Shown here one piece after another: positions 49,109 through 63,287 of a stretch of DNA of 64,000 nucleotides. The position numbers and the translations under genes were made by a program. Positions within the stretch are counted from its first letter, which is position 1, and every line of letters starts with the position of its first letter. This DNA is from Eulemur rufifrons (taxonomy: Eukaryota; Chordata; Mammalia; Primates; Lemuridae): the NCBI RefSeq assembly GCF_041146395.1, contig NC_091008.1:4911501-4975500 (forward strand), read 5' to 3'. Below the pieces are notes generated by a model. The model ran no database searches. It was not told the DNA's origin and was given only the letters and a program-made list of their open reading frames with translations.

Positions 49109-49526
49109 CTTTAGAGAGAAATACAGAAAGTATTAGCCACCGAAATAATAATATTTTGCTTGTCCAGTAGCATTACAGCCTCCACAGTATGAATAAATAT
49201 AAGTCATAATGAGAAAATTCAAGCTGTCGAAATACGAATAGCACATAAATCTGAGAAAACAGAAACATTTACAAAATGTAACATACAATAAAGTTTATTA
49301 TTGAGCAGAATGGTAAGGGAATCATTTTAGACAAACAAAACACTAAGGGCATTTTATATTTGCATAGTGCTTTAGAGTTCACTGATAGTTTTCATAGATA
49401 GATATTCTGTAGCTAATTCACAGGACGTTCTCCCCCCATATACTGAGAATGCTCCCTGAAGAGTTTAGATTTAGTTACGTGTTAAAATGTTGGTGTAGAC
49501 AGATACACACAGTGCTGTCTCCTTAC

Positions 49527-49650
49527 CTAGAGAAGCAAGATCAGAATACTGTGAACTCAGAAGGAATAAATCCACCGCAGTCTGCTGTCCTGAGCAATCT
49601 AGAGCGAGTTTCTTATAAAAATCAGTTGCAGGGCCAAGATGCTGGACCAC
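49527..49650 (-). CDS. SEC24B: SEC24B trunk-domain exon
   Basis: Encodes residues 279-319 plus one base of Ala320, from VVQHLGPATDFYKKLA to SQYSDLASL. It includes the DLFLLSSQYSDLA strand-helix unit of the trunk. The acceptor is ACTTAG before 49650 and the donor is GTAAGG from 49526. Confidence 0.96.
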
Positions 49651-49859
49651 CTAAGTCAACATATCATAAAGAAACAGCTAGAAATCTTTAATTATGCACA
49701 CATTTTTATGTCACTCTTATAATAAGAAAGAGGATAACCTCTTTCCCCCTACCAAACTACAGAGTTTTTAAAATGTCTAGGCAGTGGGCATAGATTTCCT
49801 ACAGTAAGAACAGCTTATGTTTACAAAAAAGCACGTATGCACCAGCGCTGCTTGAGATG

Positions 49860-50060
49860 TTTGATAGAAATTAAATAATTTAATTTTCATAACACATATT
49901 TCACATGGTTTTTATTATTTACATTTTGCAGATGAGGAAACTGAGGCAAAAACTGATTAAGTAAGTAACTTGCCCAAGATTACACAGTTATTGAGAAGTG
50001 GATGCCAAAATATAAACCTAAGAAGTCTGGCTCCAGAGTGAGCGCTGCTAACTGTTGTTA
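49860..50060 (+). repeat. MIR fragment in SEC24B intron
   Basis: Well-preserved core: CATTTTGCAGATGAGGAAAC, CTTGCCCAAGATTACACAG, GTCTGGCTCCAGAGTGAGC. Confidence 0.85.
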
Positions 50061-50264
50061 AAACTGTTACATAATAACATGATAGAATAAACAACTAAGG
50101 AAGGTTTTCCTTTTGGTATGAGGAAACTTGAGCTGAGATGGTGGCACTGGAGAAAGAGTCTCCAAGCTGTTTTTTTTTTTCTCCCAGAAGAGAAAAAAAA
50201 ACTTGCTAAGAGTCTCCAAGTTCTTAATCACCATGTTATATTGCCTAACAAAATGTTAATGCTT

Positions 50265-50424
50265 TTTTTTCTTTTTTAAGATAAGGTCTCACTCTATCAC
50301 CCAGGCTAGAGTACAGCGGTGTAATCATAGTTCACAGCAGCCTCAAACTCCTGGGCTCAAGCGATCCTCCCACCTTGGCTTCCAAGTAGCTGGGATTACA
50401 TAAATGAGCCACTGAGCTTGGCTT
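50265..50424 (-). mobile_element. Old Alu monomer in SEC24B intron
   Basis: Reverse single arm after a T-rich tail, ending GAGCCACTGAGCTTGGCT. Confidence 0.75.
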
Positions 50425-51435
50425 AATCCTGTTAATTATACTGTATGATCATTATGTTACAGTTTACTCTAATATAAGGAATAAAGGGTATGAAGGAATA
50501 CGTAAACCAGAACAGATACTGAAGCTTTTGAATACCAGGCAGATAGAGAACATTTTTGAAAGTTAAACAAGAAACAAAACTGTATCAAAGAATTCATTCC
50601 TGGGTTCCAAACATCACAGTAATTTATAATGGACTATAATAGATCAATGAACTGAATACTAGCTGTATTTGTTGATGAGTTTAAAAAATACATTTGTCCT
50701 AGTTTATTTGAAATCAGCTTCTTTCTCAAAAGCAATTTAAAAATATAATTTCTATGTAAACTGAAATATGGTACCATTTTTCTCTGGCAAATTGGTGAAT
50801 AAAAAAGCAACAATACTCAGTGGTAACTAGAGAATGAGAATCCTGAAGAGTACAGGTCAATAAAAAACCCTAATAAAGAAAATTTATTTAATAACTTGAA
50901 TAAAGTTTATGCCTTCTGACCCAATAATTTTACTTCTAGGAGTTTCTCCCAAGGACAAGCTGAATATGTGGCTAAAGATTTGTGACACTATTAAAACTGT
51001 TCAATTCATCCTTTTAACTGTTATGGCATTTTCTCAAATATAAGTTGAAGTTTCACAGAACTCATGTACAAAACAAAAAGGAATGTTCTAGTTTATTATT
51101 TGAAATAAGAGATTAAAAATGCCCTCACCAAATCTTCATGTAAAACCCAAGTACTTTTACATTTACTAAAAGGTACATATACACATATATATGGTTTTTT
51201 TTAGAGTTCTAGGGACCTCAGAGAATGCCCACAAAATACTCGCCAATGAAAAAGGCCAGTTAATACCTCACAAATTTAGAAAGTAAATAAAGGCAAAAAA
51301 GGGGGGGGGGGGGAAGGAGGGAAAATACCAGTTAAAAAATACAGTATGTTTGTATGATGCCCAATTATGCCTATTTGTGTGTTTGTATAACTAAATGCTA
51401 ATATCTTCATGAGATTATAGACAATTTATACTTTT
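50425..51435. other. SEC24B intron stretch with old L1 trace
   Basis: About 50880-51000 resembles a plus-strand L1 ORF2 end (TTCTGACCCAATAATTTTACTTC). A run of 13 G lies at 51301-51313. Otherwise nothing. Confidence 0.5.
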
Positions 51436-51452
51436 CTTCACTTTCCAAGTTT

Positions 51453-51740
51453 CAATAATTATTTCTGAGACAGGGTCTTGCTCTGTTGCTGGGGCTAGAG
51501 TGTAGTGACATCATCATAGCTCACAGCAACCTCAAACCCCTGGCCCTCCTGCCTCAGCTTCCCGAGTAGCTGGGACTACAGGCACACACCACCACCGTGC
51601 TCGCTCGGCTAATTTTTCTACTTTGTGTAGAGACAGTGTCAGGCTCTTACTCAGGCTGGTCTCAAATTCCTGGCCTCAAGCAATCCTCCCTGCTCATCCT
51701 CCCGAAGTGCTAGATCAGAGGTGTGAGCCACCACACCTAG
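51453..51740 (-). mobile_element. Old dimeric Alu, gene-sense
   Basis: Diverged copy nearly lacking a tail. The 17-bp duplication CTTCACTTTCCAAGTTT is perfect (51436-51452 and 51741-51757), unusually well kept for so diverged an Alu. Confidence 0.92.
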
Positions 51741-52000
51741 CTTCACTTTCCAAGTTTTATACAATGATCTGTATTATATTTATAATTTAAAAGTTTATTA
51801 GTATGAGCACATGAAATTATAATGGCTTGCATTTAGTAAAGTTTACCACTTATGTAATAAAAAAGAGCACTGGAGTCAGAAAATCAAGCCACATCTTTAC
51901 CATTAAATAGCAAGATACTTTCCTCATCTGTAAAACGGAAGGGTTACAATAAACGATTTCTAAATTTTCTAAGACTTGTACAGTAATAAAAATAATATAC

Positions 52001-52343
52001 AGGCTGGGTGCGGTGGCTCACGCCTGTAATCCTAGCACTCTGGGAGGCCGAGGCGGGTGGATCGCTCAAGGTCAGGAGTTCAAGACCAGCCTAAGCAGGA
52101 GTGACACCCCATCTCTACTAAAAATATAAAGAAATTATGGAGACAACTAAAAATATATATAGAAAAAATTAGCCGGGCATGGTGGCACATGCCTGTAGTC
52201 CCAGCTACTTGGGAGGCTGAGGCAGGAGGATCGATTGAGCCCAGGAGTTGGAGGTTGCTGTGAGCTAGGCTGACGCCACGGCACTCTAGCCCAGGCAGCA
52301 GAGTGAGATGCTGTCTCAAAAAAAAAAAAAAAAAAAAAAAACT
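52001..52343 (+). mobile_element. Full-length lemur-type Alu, antisense in SEC24B
   Basis: Complete copy. The duplication AATAATATAC is perfect (51991-52000 and 52344-52353). It lies 160 nt past the donor of exon 52505-52711. Confidence 0.94.
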
Positions 52344-52504
52344 AATAATATACTGCAACACAAAAACAAAGAATTTGAGTTAAATTCTCTTACCAGTTTT
52401 TTTATTATTAATGATGTAGAAAAGTAGAATAATAAGTAATTACACAGTCCATAGAGGTAGAAAACAGCATCTTGAACATGACAGAGAAACTAAATGTACA
52501 GTAC

Positions 52505-52711
52505 CTTTGTACTTGACCTCTGATTAGGATCTTCTCTGGACTGCAGCAGCCCTGCACCCAAGGAAGGTAACTGTGTCTGAAATACAGACACACGGCCACC
52601 TGTTGGAGACATTAATTTAAAGGCAGCCTGAAGCGCAGGACCAAGGGCACTGTGAGTTTCTCTCGTATTGGTGAACATATCTGGTAATGCACTCAGTAAG
52701 TCTTTTATAAG
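52505..52711 (-). CDS. SEC24B: SEC24B trunk-domain exon (207 nt)
   Basis: Encodes residues 210-278, LIKDLLSALP to QRSSTK, in 69 whole codons. It contains MSPTGGRVSVFQTQLPSLG, a signature stretch of the trunk that lines the cargo-binding face. The acceptor is CCCAG before 52711 and the donor is GTACTG from 52504. It is the longest coding exon in the window. Confidence 0.97.
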
Positions 52712-52957
52712 CTGGGAAAACAAAGATTGAAAGTTGAATTACTGAGCATTCACGGCAATATTCTTAAAAACATTCCAGAGTATACTACGTGTCCCTGCGT
52801 TTCTGGGGACTATAAACTGAGGAGTCAACAGACAGGCTACCTACATTGTTACTGTTTGCAATATTAATATATCAAGTAAGCAAACACCACACATTTCAGT
52901 TAACAGTTGAAATAACAGAGATATTTTGATACGTTAAGAAAAATAAATCAATCTCAC

Positions 52958-53013
52958 CTCTTTACTTTCGTATAGATTCACAAGTAAACTGTCCGGTGTA
53001 GGCAGGAAAACAT
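52958..53013 (-). CDS. SEC24B: SEC24B trunk-domain micro-exon (56 nt)
   Basis: Completes Asp191 and encodes residues 192-209, VFLPTPDS through YESKE. At 56 nt it is the shortest exon in the window and would be missed by ORF length alone. The acceptor is CCCATAG before 53013 and the donor is GTGAG from 52957. Phases on both sides fit the neighbours. Confidence 0.95.
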
Positions 53014-53389
53014 CTATGGGAAAAACATATATTTTCATTAACAAATCAAGTCAAAAGAATATAACAAATTAGAAAATGTTAGGTGTTTTTTTTTTTTGTT
53101 TTTTTTTTTTTAGAAAATGTTAGTTTTTATCAGGTCATACATGTAATACATACTATAATATTACTTTATTAAGTATATATGCTCTCTATATATTACACAT
53201 ACTTGTGTGTATAATATATACACAGGCATAAAAAACTTAGAATCAAGTCATTTCCAGAAAAAAAATTATTTCAAAACAGATACCAAAGTGCATGAAATTA
53301 TTCTCACAGCATATAACGTGTATTGTAAAATAAAGCAGCCCCCATCTCAAAATCTATAATTGGAAAAACTTATTTTTCTGACCGCCTAC

Positions 53390-53508
53390 CATCTATATCG
53401 GACACAATCAACATTTGAGGCTGTGACAATCCTTCTTGTAAATTGTAGAAATGAATAGTGCTATCAAAGGTCATGAATCCTATTCTTGTTCGTGAATCTC
53501 CAGGAAGC
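53390..53508 (-). CDS. SEC24B: SEC24B trunk-domain exon
   Basis: Completes Lys151, encodes residues 152-190 and gives the first base of Asp191. It contains RIGFMTFDSTIHFY and ends MLIVSDID, both typical of the SEC24 trunk. The acceptor is TTTAG before 53508 and the donor is GTAGGC from 53389. Confidence 0.96.
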
Positions 53509-53519
53509 CTAAAGATAAA

Positions 53520-54250
53520 AAAGACAATTTTAAATTCAAAGTGCTCAGTAACATATTTTCTTTCAGAAAATCATGAAATAGTAAACTGAGTCTAATTACA
53601 TATACGCTTTTTTATGGGTGACCAAACACTGACCCCTATTCTAAACTAATATATATCAGAAAAGATCAAGGATGAAATTTGCCATTTTCAGATGAAACCA
53701 CTTGACATATTTAAAATTCACACTTCAGAAAACCGAACTACTCCATATTGAGATAAGAATAAACCAAAACTAAAAACAAAAGGATTAAAAAACACAAAAG
53801 ATTGCTTGCTAACTTGCCTTTGAAACATATTCTTTTTCAGTGAAAACAGTGAAAACATAACTCATATTTTCAGTTCCAATTCTACCACAATGGTATATTT
53901 TGTTTAAGGGCAGAATGACAAATGAGTATTTTCTAAGAAAAGATTGAATATAATGCAAATCAGATTTTAATGTGTAAAATTTTAAACAAAGACCCCATTA
54001 AAAAACATGGAAACATTTATCTATCATCAATCTTTTAAAATTTTTTCAAAAGTGAATGCCACCATATAAAAGAATAAATTGCCATTTCCTTATTAATAAT
54101 AAAACCGATGCCTCATCTTACAAGAAGTATATTTCACAGTACCACCAACTATGTTAACTTCAGTTATGCAATTTGTTTTAGCAATGCCTTTAAAATATCT
54201 TCAAATATCTTAAGATGCCAAAACAGAATGTGCATCAAAGCATGAAGGAT
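53520..54250. other. SEC24B intron stretch without recognised feature
   Basis: A/T-rich with no repeat family recognised. Confidence 0.4.
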
Positions 54251-54254
54251 TACT

Positions 54255-54991
54255 AGTGTTATGGAAAACTGACTGGCCTAGGCAAAGAATTTATGACTAA
54301 GACCCCCAAAAGCAAATACAGCAACCACAAAAATAAATGAGACTTAATTAAATTAAAAGGTTTCTGCACAGCAAAGGAAATAATCAACAGAGTAAACAGA
54401 CAACCTACAGAATAGGAGAAAATATTCACAAACTGTATACCCGACAGAGGGCTAATATCCAGAATCTCCAAAGAACTCAAACAAATCACCAAGAAAACAA
54501 CAAATAACCCCATCAAAAAGAAGACAGAAGACGTGAACAGATTTTTCTCAAAAGAAGATAGACAAATGGCCAAAAAGCATATGGGAAAATGTTCAACATC
54601 ACTAATTATCAGGGAAATGCAAATTAAAACCACAATGAGATACCACCTTACCCCTGTCAGAATGGCCATTATTAAAAAGTCAAAAAACAGTAGATGTTGG
54701 CGTGGATGCGGTGAAAGGGAATGCTTATATACTGCCAGTGGGAATGTAAACTATTATTGGACAGCCGCTATGGAAAGCAGTATGGAGATTCCTCAAAGAA
54801 CTATTAATAAAAGTAGAGCTACCATTCGATCCAGCAATCCCACTACTGGGTATCTACTCAGAGGAAAAGAAGTCATTTTATAAAAAAGACACCTGCAACC
54901 GACTGTTTATTGCGGCACAATTCACAATAGCAAAGACATGGGAACCAAACTGAGTGTCCATCAACTGATGAGCAGATACAGAAAATGTGAG

Positions 54992-55027
<36 letters not shown>

Positions 55028-55398
55028 CCCATGGAATACTACTCAGCCATACAAAGGAATGAAATAATGTCCTTTGCAGCGACTTGGATGGAACTGGAGA
55101 CTATTATACTACGTAAAATATCTCAGGAATGGGAAAGCAAATACCCCATGTTCTCACTTAGAAGTGGGGGCTAAATAAGGGATATGCATGGTCATAAAGA
55201 GATGTAATGGGCATTGGACACTAGGAAGGGTGGAGGGTGGGAGGAAGGCAAGGGATAAAAATCTACCTATCGGGTATAATATATGCTATTCTGGTGACGG
55301 GCACACTGAAACCCTGACTTCAGCATGACATAATTCATCCATGTAACAAAAAACACTTGTACCCCCTAAGATACTTGAAATCGAAAAAAAAAAAATCT
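54255..55398 (+). mobile_element. 5'-truncated L1, antisense in SEC24B intron
   Basis: The last third of ORF2 and the 3' UTR of an L1, ending in a 12-A tail. The sequence is easily followed (ACCACAATGAGATACCACCTTA, CATGGAATACTACTCAGCC, CTTGTACCCCCTAAG). Frames are broken. A CA repeat of about 17 units has grown inside it at about 54993-55025. Confidence 0.92.
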
Positions 55399-56010
55399 GG
55401 TTATGTCTTCATGTCATCAGTTTCTTTTACAAGCCAAGATCAGTGATACGCAGACCGTGGCGACCAGAAGCAGCACTCAACAAGGCAAGGACTCTCGAGC
55501 TCAAATGGAAGGTGGATGAGAATCTTTCGGAATCCCCAGAGCACTTGTGACAAAGTATTCACACCAACCACCCCCGACACGTCTACACACGCCAAGACCC
55601 ACTGCGGCAGCCAAGCACTCTTACTAACAATCTTAAGTCATATCTCTCGTGGGTGTTGGAGTAAAAAAAGCAATGTGCAAATAACTTTGTTTTCCAGAGT
55701 TTTGGGAGGTTCATTTTTAAATCTAGTTGAAAGGCTCCTTCATGAGCAATCTTGGCAGACACAGAAGAAGGAACGAGAGCCAGGTATAAACCACCTAGTC
55801 TATACTCTATTTCTATTTCCACAACACACCCTCAACACTCATGTGCCAAGAAGAAGAGCTCAGTTTCTGGCTCCCTAACGTAGTGAGCACAAAGATGATT
55901 CCCTCCTTCCCTTTATCTGGCAAATTCTCTCATTAGTGCAATCAAAACTAGCTTATAAAAAATTCCTTGCTTAGGCGTAAATTACGGCTAGATTTCTCTC
56001 ACATAGATCC
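55399..56010. other. SEC24B intron stretch without recognised feature
   Basis: Open frames on both strands at 55516-55878 are overlapping and unrecognised. Confidence 0.4.
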
Positions 56011-56342
56011 TTTTTTTTTTTTTTTTGAGACAGAGTCTCGCTCTGTTGCCTGGGCTAGAGTGCTGTGGAGTCAGCCTCGCTCACAGCAACCTCAGACTCC
56101 TGGGCTCAAGCGATCCTCCTGCCTCAGCCTCCCGAGTAGCTGGGACTATAGGCATGTGCCATCATGCCCAACTAATTTTATATATATATTTTTTTAGTTG
56201 CCCATATAATTTGTTTCTATTTTTAGTCGAGACGGGGTCTTGCTCTTGCCCAGGCTGGTCTCGAACTCCTGAGCTCAAACGGTCCACCCGCCTCGGCCTC
56301 CCAGAATGCTGGGATGACAGGCGTGAGCCACCGTGCCCGGCC
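56011..56342 (-). mobile_element. Full-length lemur-type Alu, gene-sense
   Basis: Reverse complete copy with a 16-T tail. It is the only full young Alu in gene-sense orientation within the SEC24B part of the window. Confidence 0.93.
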
Positions 56343-56369
56343 TACAGATTCTTTTTTTAATAAATTCTT

Positions 56370-57390
<1,021 letters not shown>

Positions 57391-57705
57391 CTAATTCCTC
57401 ACACTCAGGCCAAGTTCGGCTTTCTGGGCCCCAGTGTTCAGATCGGCTAAGTCAGAGGGATAAGTTAGAAAAGATCTAAGTTCCTGACTAAATATGAAAC
57501 TTCTATGACTTTATGATTCAGATGCCAAGTCATAAATCATAATAATTCGAGTAGCAGGATCCTTATTCTATAGTAGACAAGAAGTACCCTTTAGTTGATG
57601 GATGAATGTAACCAAACTTAATAAAAGCCAACTGCATAAATTGGTAATAAACATTTCCTATTTATATACACACACACACAAATATGAGGAAAAAAAAATT
57701 CTTAC
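57391..57705. other. SEC24B intron stretch without recognised feature
   Basis: Short unique intron piece with a small CA repeat at 57668-57680. Confidence 0.4.
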
Positions 57706-57818
57706 TTGTCTAGATTTTCCAACAGCGACTGGCACAAAATTGTCAAATATCCAGCCTCCACTGCGTTATGAGACACATCTAAAACAAACAAGTAAACTGC
57801 AGGTTGGGGAGGACGAAG
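57706..57818 (-). CDS. SEC24B: SEC24B trunk-domain exon, first strand
   Basis: Encodes residues 114-150 plus two bases of Lys151, from LRPPQPAVYLFVLDVS to SLLENLD. This is the opening strand and first helix of the von Willebrand A-like trunk, the domain that contacts SEC23. The acceptor is TTTCAG before 57818 and the donor is GTAAG from 57705. Confidence 0.96.
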
Positions 57819-58207
57819 CTGAAAGGAATAAAAATAATGTTATTTAGTAGGTACAAGTTATTCTTTTTACATCACTATCACTACTGGGTATTTGCTGAAT
57901 ATAGTATACCAAAGAATACACAAGTAGGCTTGCTATTTTGTAAGATTTTATGTGCTAATAAAAATGGCATTCCTTTCTTTAAATTTTTTTCTTGTAAAGC
58001 TGGTTGTGGATTAAGGCAGTCAATACACAGTAATGGCCAAGTAGACGGGTTAAACGGTTTTCTGGTAAGGAGCGTTGGCTAAGATATCTTTTTTTTAAAG
58101 AGACAGAGTCTCACAATATCACCTAATAAGATGTCTTTTTTTAAAAATTCAGCTTGTTTATTATTTAATGCTAAGCTCTCTTTCCATAAATCCTTTCCTT
58201 ATTCCTA

Positions 58208-58580
<373 letters not shown>

Positions 58581-58639
58581 AAGTCCTTGTGATATACTGT
58601 AAATATGTCTTTTTAAAAGTCTTTATGTTGATAATTGTT

Positions 58640-58949
<310 letters not shown>

Positions 58950-59323
58950 CTTTATGTTGGTAATTGTTGAAGCCTGGTGACAGGTTAAGGGTGGTTCATT
59001 ATACTGTTTTCTCTTCTTTGGAGTAAGCTTGAAAATTGCTGTTATAGAAAGGTAAAATAAAAGAATATAATAAAAAATATATAAAAATATACAAAAAATA
59101 CGCCAACCAAGGGTCATATGAATCATATGGCAAAAATTAAAGGTTATTTCTTGCTTTACCGCTTCAATTAGATTAAGATTCCTAAGGGCCCAGAACAGAG
59201 TTGTGAACATAATGTTCTAAGGAAGGTAAGAAGTTGAGAGTAAAAGTGATCAAGAGAAAGTTTATTACAGTTACTATGGAAACAGACATGAAAATAGTAG
59301 TTAAGTGGACATAAACTAAACTA

Positions 59324-59616
<293 letters not shown>

Positions 59617-59689
59617 AAAGATGGATTAAGTACCAGGAACTTAGCGCATATTAGTTGCTCTTATTCACCTATTTTTACTAGGAGTTTTT

Positions 59690-60390
59690 TTTTTTTTTTT
59701 GATTTTTTTTTTCTGTTTTTTTTTTGGGAGACAGGGAAGATAACTAGGAGCATTTTAAAGTTCTGCAGACGAGGATTAGAAATGAGGATATGGAAGAAAC
59801 ATAGTTATTATAAATACATTAAAAATGAGAACATATAATAAACAAGATGGGCAGAACTTGGGCCAAGAATTCATTTTTGCAAGTGGAAAAAAGAATGAAA
59901 TCTTAGAATCAATATAACTAAAGAATTGGTAGAATTTTATGATTGAAACAGAAAGAAAAATTAGAATGAAGTCATATCCATCTATCTTGATATCTATACT
60001 GGGTGAACTAGTAAGATGGTGATATCTTTAGACCCTGGGAACTTACGTTTTTGGCAAAAATGAACATTTTTCTGTTTTGAGGGTCTTAAATGCTAAATGG
60101 TAAAAGAATATCCACATTCATTCCATGCAAGTAATCAAATCAAAATGACAAAATTATAGATGGTAGTGCTCATCATAAAACATTACTAACATTTCTTAAT
60201 GATGTAATACATTCTTCTAGGAGATCAAATAACCTTTAGAAAGAGTATTCTACTGGGTAAATATCAACTTTCTGTACTAGTGTTAAAAATTAATACTATA
60301 AACAACTTCAAAATCCGGGTAAGAATTCACTAAACACAATCACAGATGACCAAAACAATTGTGTCCCACAGCTAATTTCAACACTGAACA
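59690..60390. other. SEC24B intron stretch without recognised feature
   Basis: T-rich tracts near 59686-59726, then A/T-rich sequence with no recognised element. Confidence 0.4.
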
Positions 60391-60395
60391 GTTAC

Positions 60396-60505
60396 CATGT
60401 AATCTGAAGAAGCAATGAACTCCACAGTGGAATTCTGAACTTCTGGTCGTTTATGAGGTTCTCCATAAGATCTGGTGAGGGGATTATACATGAATTCTTC
60501 AGGAA
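60396..60505 (-). CDS. SEC24B: SEC24B exon linking zinc finger to trunk
   Basis: Completes Val77 and encodes residues 78-113, beginning PEEFMYNPLT and ending ASSDYM. It contains the conserved GEPHKRPEV block. The acceptor is TCTAG before 60505 and the donor is GTAACTG from 60395. The ending phase is 0 and matches the next exon. Confidence 0.96.
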
Positions 60506-60718
60506 CTAGAGAAGAGGTAGAATCCAATACAAATTTAGTAACACAGCTTGTAACTAAACACACATATACATGCCTAGAAATAAACACCTTTATCATCAAT
60601 ATGAGGTTTACCAACAGTTCTGCAAACATTTAATGGTAAAAATGAATCCCTGAAAAAAATAAAAAGAAAAAGAATAAAAATGAATCTCTTAAAAGCCCTC
60701 TTTTAAAAAAGGATAAGG

Positions 60719-61058
60719 GCCAGGCACATTGGCTCACGCCTGTAATCCTAGCACTCTGGGAGGCTGAGGCGGGCAGATTGTTTGAGCTCAGGAGTTCGAG
60801 ACCAGCCTGAGCAAGAGCAAGACTCCATCTCTACTAAAAATAGAAACAAATTATATGGACAGCTAAAAATATATATATAGAAAAAATTAGCCGGGCATGG
60901 TGGAACATGCCTGTAGCCCCAGCTACTCGGGAGGCTGAGGCAGGAGGATCGCTTGAGCCCAGGAGTTTGAGGTTGCTGTGAGCTAGGCTGACGCCACGGC
61001 ACTCTAGCCCGGGCAACAGAGCAAGACTCTGTCTCAAAATAAATAAATAAATAAAATA
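60719..61058 (+). mobile_element. Full-length lemur-type Alu, antisense in SEC24B
   Basis: Complete copy with an AAAT-repeat tail, about 100 nt from the zinc-finger exon's donor at 61155. Confidence 0.92.
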
Positions 61059-61155
61059 AGATAAAGCAATGAGGAGAGAAACCAGCTAATGACAAAAATG
61101 TCAAAAAATGTTGAAAATAGTATTAAAATGTTGATTTCAAGAATCTGAAACTCAC

Positions 61156-61282
61156 CATCGTTAACTCTGTAGCACAAATTGCATTTCCATCTACGTTGAT
61201 CGATGAAGGATACAAAAGGGTTAATGTAAGTTCGACAAGATCGGCATCTCACGATGGTATTTGACGTTATCACCGGTAATTG
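61156..61282 (-). CDS. SEC24B: SEC24B zinc-finger exon
   Basis: Encodes window residues 35-76 plus the first base of a Val codon. It contains the whole zinc-binding motif C-x2-C-x17-C-x2-C, with RCRSC at the start and KCNLC at the end, followed by YRVND. In SEC24 proteins this zinc finger lies near the interface with SEC23. The acceptor is TAG before 61282 and the donor is GTGAG from 61155. All four cysteines are intact. Confidence 0.97.
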
Positions 61283-62240
61283 CTAGGAAATAAAATAAAG
61301 ATGTTGTAGCAGAAAAAGGGGAAACACAGAACACGTGCAGCTCCGCTCCACATACAGGACAGAAACCCGAGTCATGTTTTGTGCAGTTTTACCCTGACAT
61401 GGATTAATAAAGTCCAGGGATGCGCTGAGCAACGCAAGCAGCAATCAAATTTCCTCCTTCTCTTATCACAAACTATAAGATAACACTAAAGTCAGACCAA
61501 ATGTGATAAAAGTTACTTGTTAACAAGTAAAGCCTCGTTGGCCAAGAAAATAACGTAAGTTAGAGCTCATCAGCTAGACTCAAGAAATACCATGCGAGAG
61601 AAACATATGCCATACAAAAATGCCTTTGTTTCTGCCGACCGACTACACTGGCACTAGTCTATCAGGCCAGGCTGGACAGACAGCCACAGTCGTCCCGGTG
61701 GGCGTGGAGCCGAAAAGGCCAAGCACAACATGCCTTTGTGAAAAATACATCCCTATGCTTACTTTGGGAAAGGAACTTTATATGCAACGCAGAAAATTAA
61801 GAAAATATGAAAAAAGATTAAGAGATCACACAGTAGGTCCCTGAATTAAACCCTGTTATCATTTTAGGATATTTCATTCTGGCTACACATGAACATTTAT
61901 ATCTTTGCATTTAATTTTTTTCACATATACTATTTTTATTACACAACGACATATCCTTTGTAAAAAAAAAAAAAAAATCAGGAAATAAAGTTAACTGGAA
62001 ATGAGAAAATAAAAAAAAATTACCCAGAATTCTACATCCCAGAGATGTGATATTTACTTCCAGAAGGTATCACATATGGTATCTGTATTTAGGGAAGAAC
62101 TCTCATCTATGTATACAGGAAACTAACTGTCTTTGTTTAGAGATTACCATTGTGATAGTATTGTAGGTAACTAAATAGTATTTACTGAATGAATGAATTC
62201 ATGGTACTTATTGCGTATTATAACTGTTTTACTTTCTATT
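61283..62240. other. SEC24B intron stretch without recognised feature
   Basis: No exon or repeat recognised. The 74-codon frame at 61620-61844 has no family likeness. Confidence 0.4.
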
Positions 62241-62249
62241 CATGGTGAT

Positions 62250-62365
62250 CCTTTCTGTAGTTCCTCGGAGGAAAGGAAGCTCCACGAGGAAGCTTCCAGA
62301 CCTTCGCACCCCCAGCATCTGGCATGATGGGTGGTCAATAAATTTTTTTTGGATGAATGAGAGCA
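62250..62365 (+). repeat. L2 3' end
   Basis: GGAAGCTCCACGAGGAAGC, CACCCCCAGCATCTGGCATG and TCAATAAATTTTTTTTGGATGAATG are the L2 tail. Confidence 0.75.
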
Positions 62366-62929
62366 AAAGAAACCCAGTACCAGGAGGAAGGGTAGAAAAC
62401 CACAGTAGTAATAAACCATGTGAGAGAAATGCAACTTATTAAGTACAAATAAAATGTCTCCGAATAATATTATTTCTGAAGTTTTAAAAATTTAGTTTCC
62501 ATTCAACGTATTTGCATGAAATACCAGAAGGATGTATAAAAATCCAGCAAGCTGGGTATTAAACCAAACAGACTGCAGAAACGTAAAACAAGTAATGTTT
62601 TTGTTCAACAGATCTGAAGTGCTGGACTTTCCCTATTATCACAAAGGTTACTGAAATTGTTAAGGAATGATCAGTTTTCCTCTCTAAGTGGACACTACTG
62701 TTGGTTCTTCCTTTGGGTTTAATATCTACCTGCTATGGCCGTTCTAACTGCAAAAACTACTAATCTTTTAAAATCCACGGCAGATTTCATCACATATGGA
62801 GAATTTCTGTCCCTGTGCCCAGAGGGAATGACTTCTCATATTGCGCGCACTCCCTAAATATCTCATAGAAGGCGATTAACTGCACGTATTAATATCCTCC
62901 ACTGTAATTATTTGTTTTCCATCTTTGCC

Positions 62930-63060
62930 CCCTGTTAGATAAGAACTTTTGGGGGGTCAAGGCCAGTGATTTAATCATCTCTCTGTCACCGCTGCTTAGT
63001 GTAGGGCTCGTCCCAAAGCCGGGTGCTCAGAAAACGATTGCAGCGTTGAATGCGACCGAA
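62930..63060 (+). repeat. L2 3' end, second copy
   Basis: CCCTGTTAGATAAGAACTTTTG and GGGTGCTCAGAAAACGATTGC in L2 order, just downstream of the exon at 63185. Confidence 0.55.
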
Positions 63061-63184
63061 ATGATTATTTCTTAACTTCAAACAAAAGAAGAGGAAGAAA
63101 ATTCTACGAAAATGCAAAATCTAAGTGCCTTGTGCACAGCACACACATCGGTACCCACAAATATTTTAAGATCTGTTACTTTAC

Positions 63185-63287
63185 CGTCAGGTCTCGGAAG
63201 GGATGCAACAACAATCCTAAAGGAAGTTTGGCTTTGTTCAGCAAAGCCTGAGTCTGGGGGATATTCGTCAAAGTGCACCGAAATGAA
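63185..63287 (-). CDS. SEC24B: SEC24B exon before the zinc finger (first in window)
   Basis: Encodes window residues 1-34, starting SFRCTLTNIP and ending HPFRDLT. The first base completes a codon begun in an exon outside the window. The acceptor is CAG at 63290-63288 behind a T-rich tract, and the donor is GTAAAG from 63184. The exon ends in phase 0. This is the conserved stretch just before the zinc finger. Other frames through it are open as well but do not match the family. Confidence 0.93.

Noticed and set aside
54533..54883. Plus-strand frame of 116 codons
   Set aside because: It is part of L1 ORF2 in a broken, 5'-truncated copy, not a host gene.
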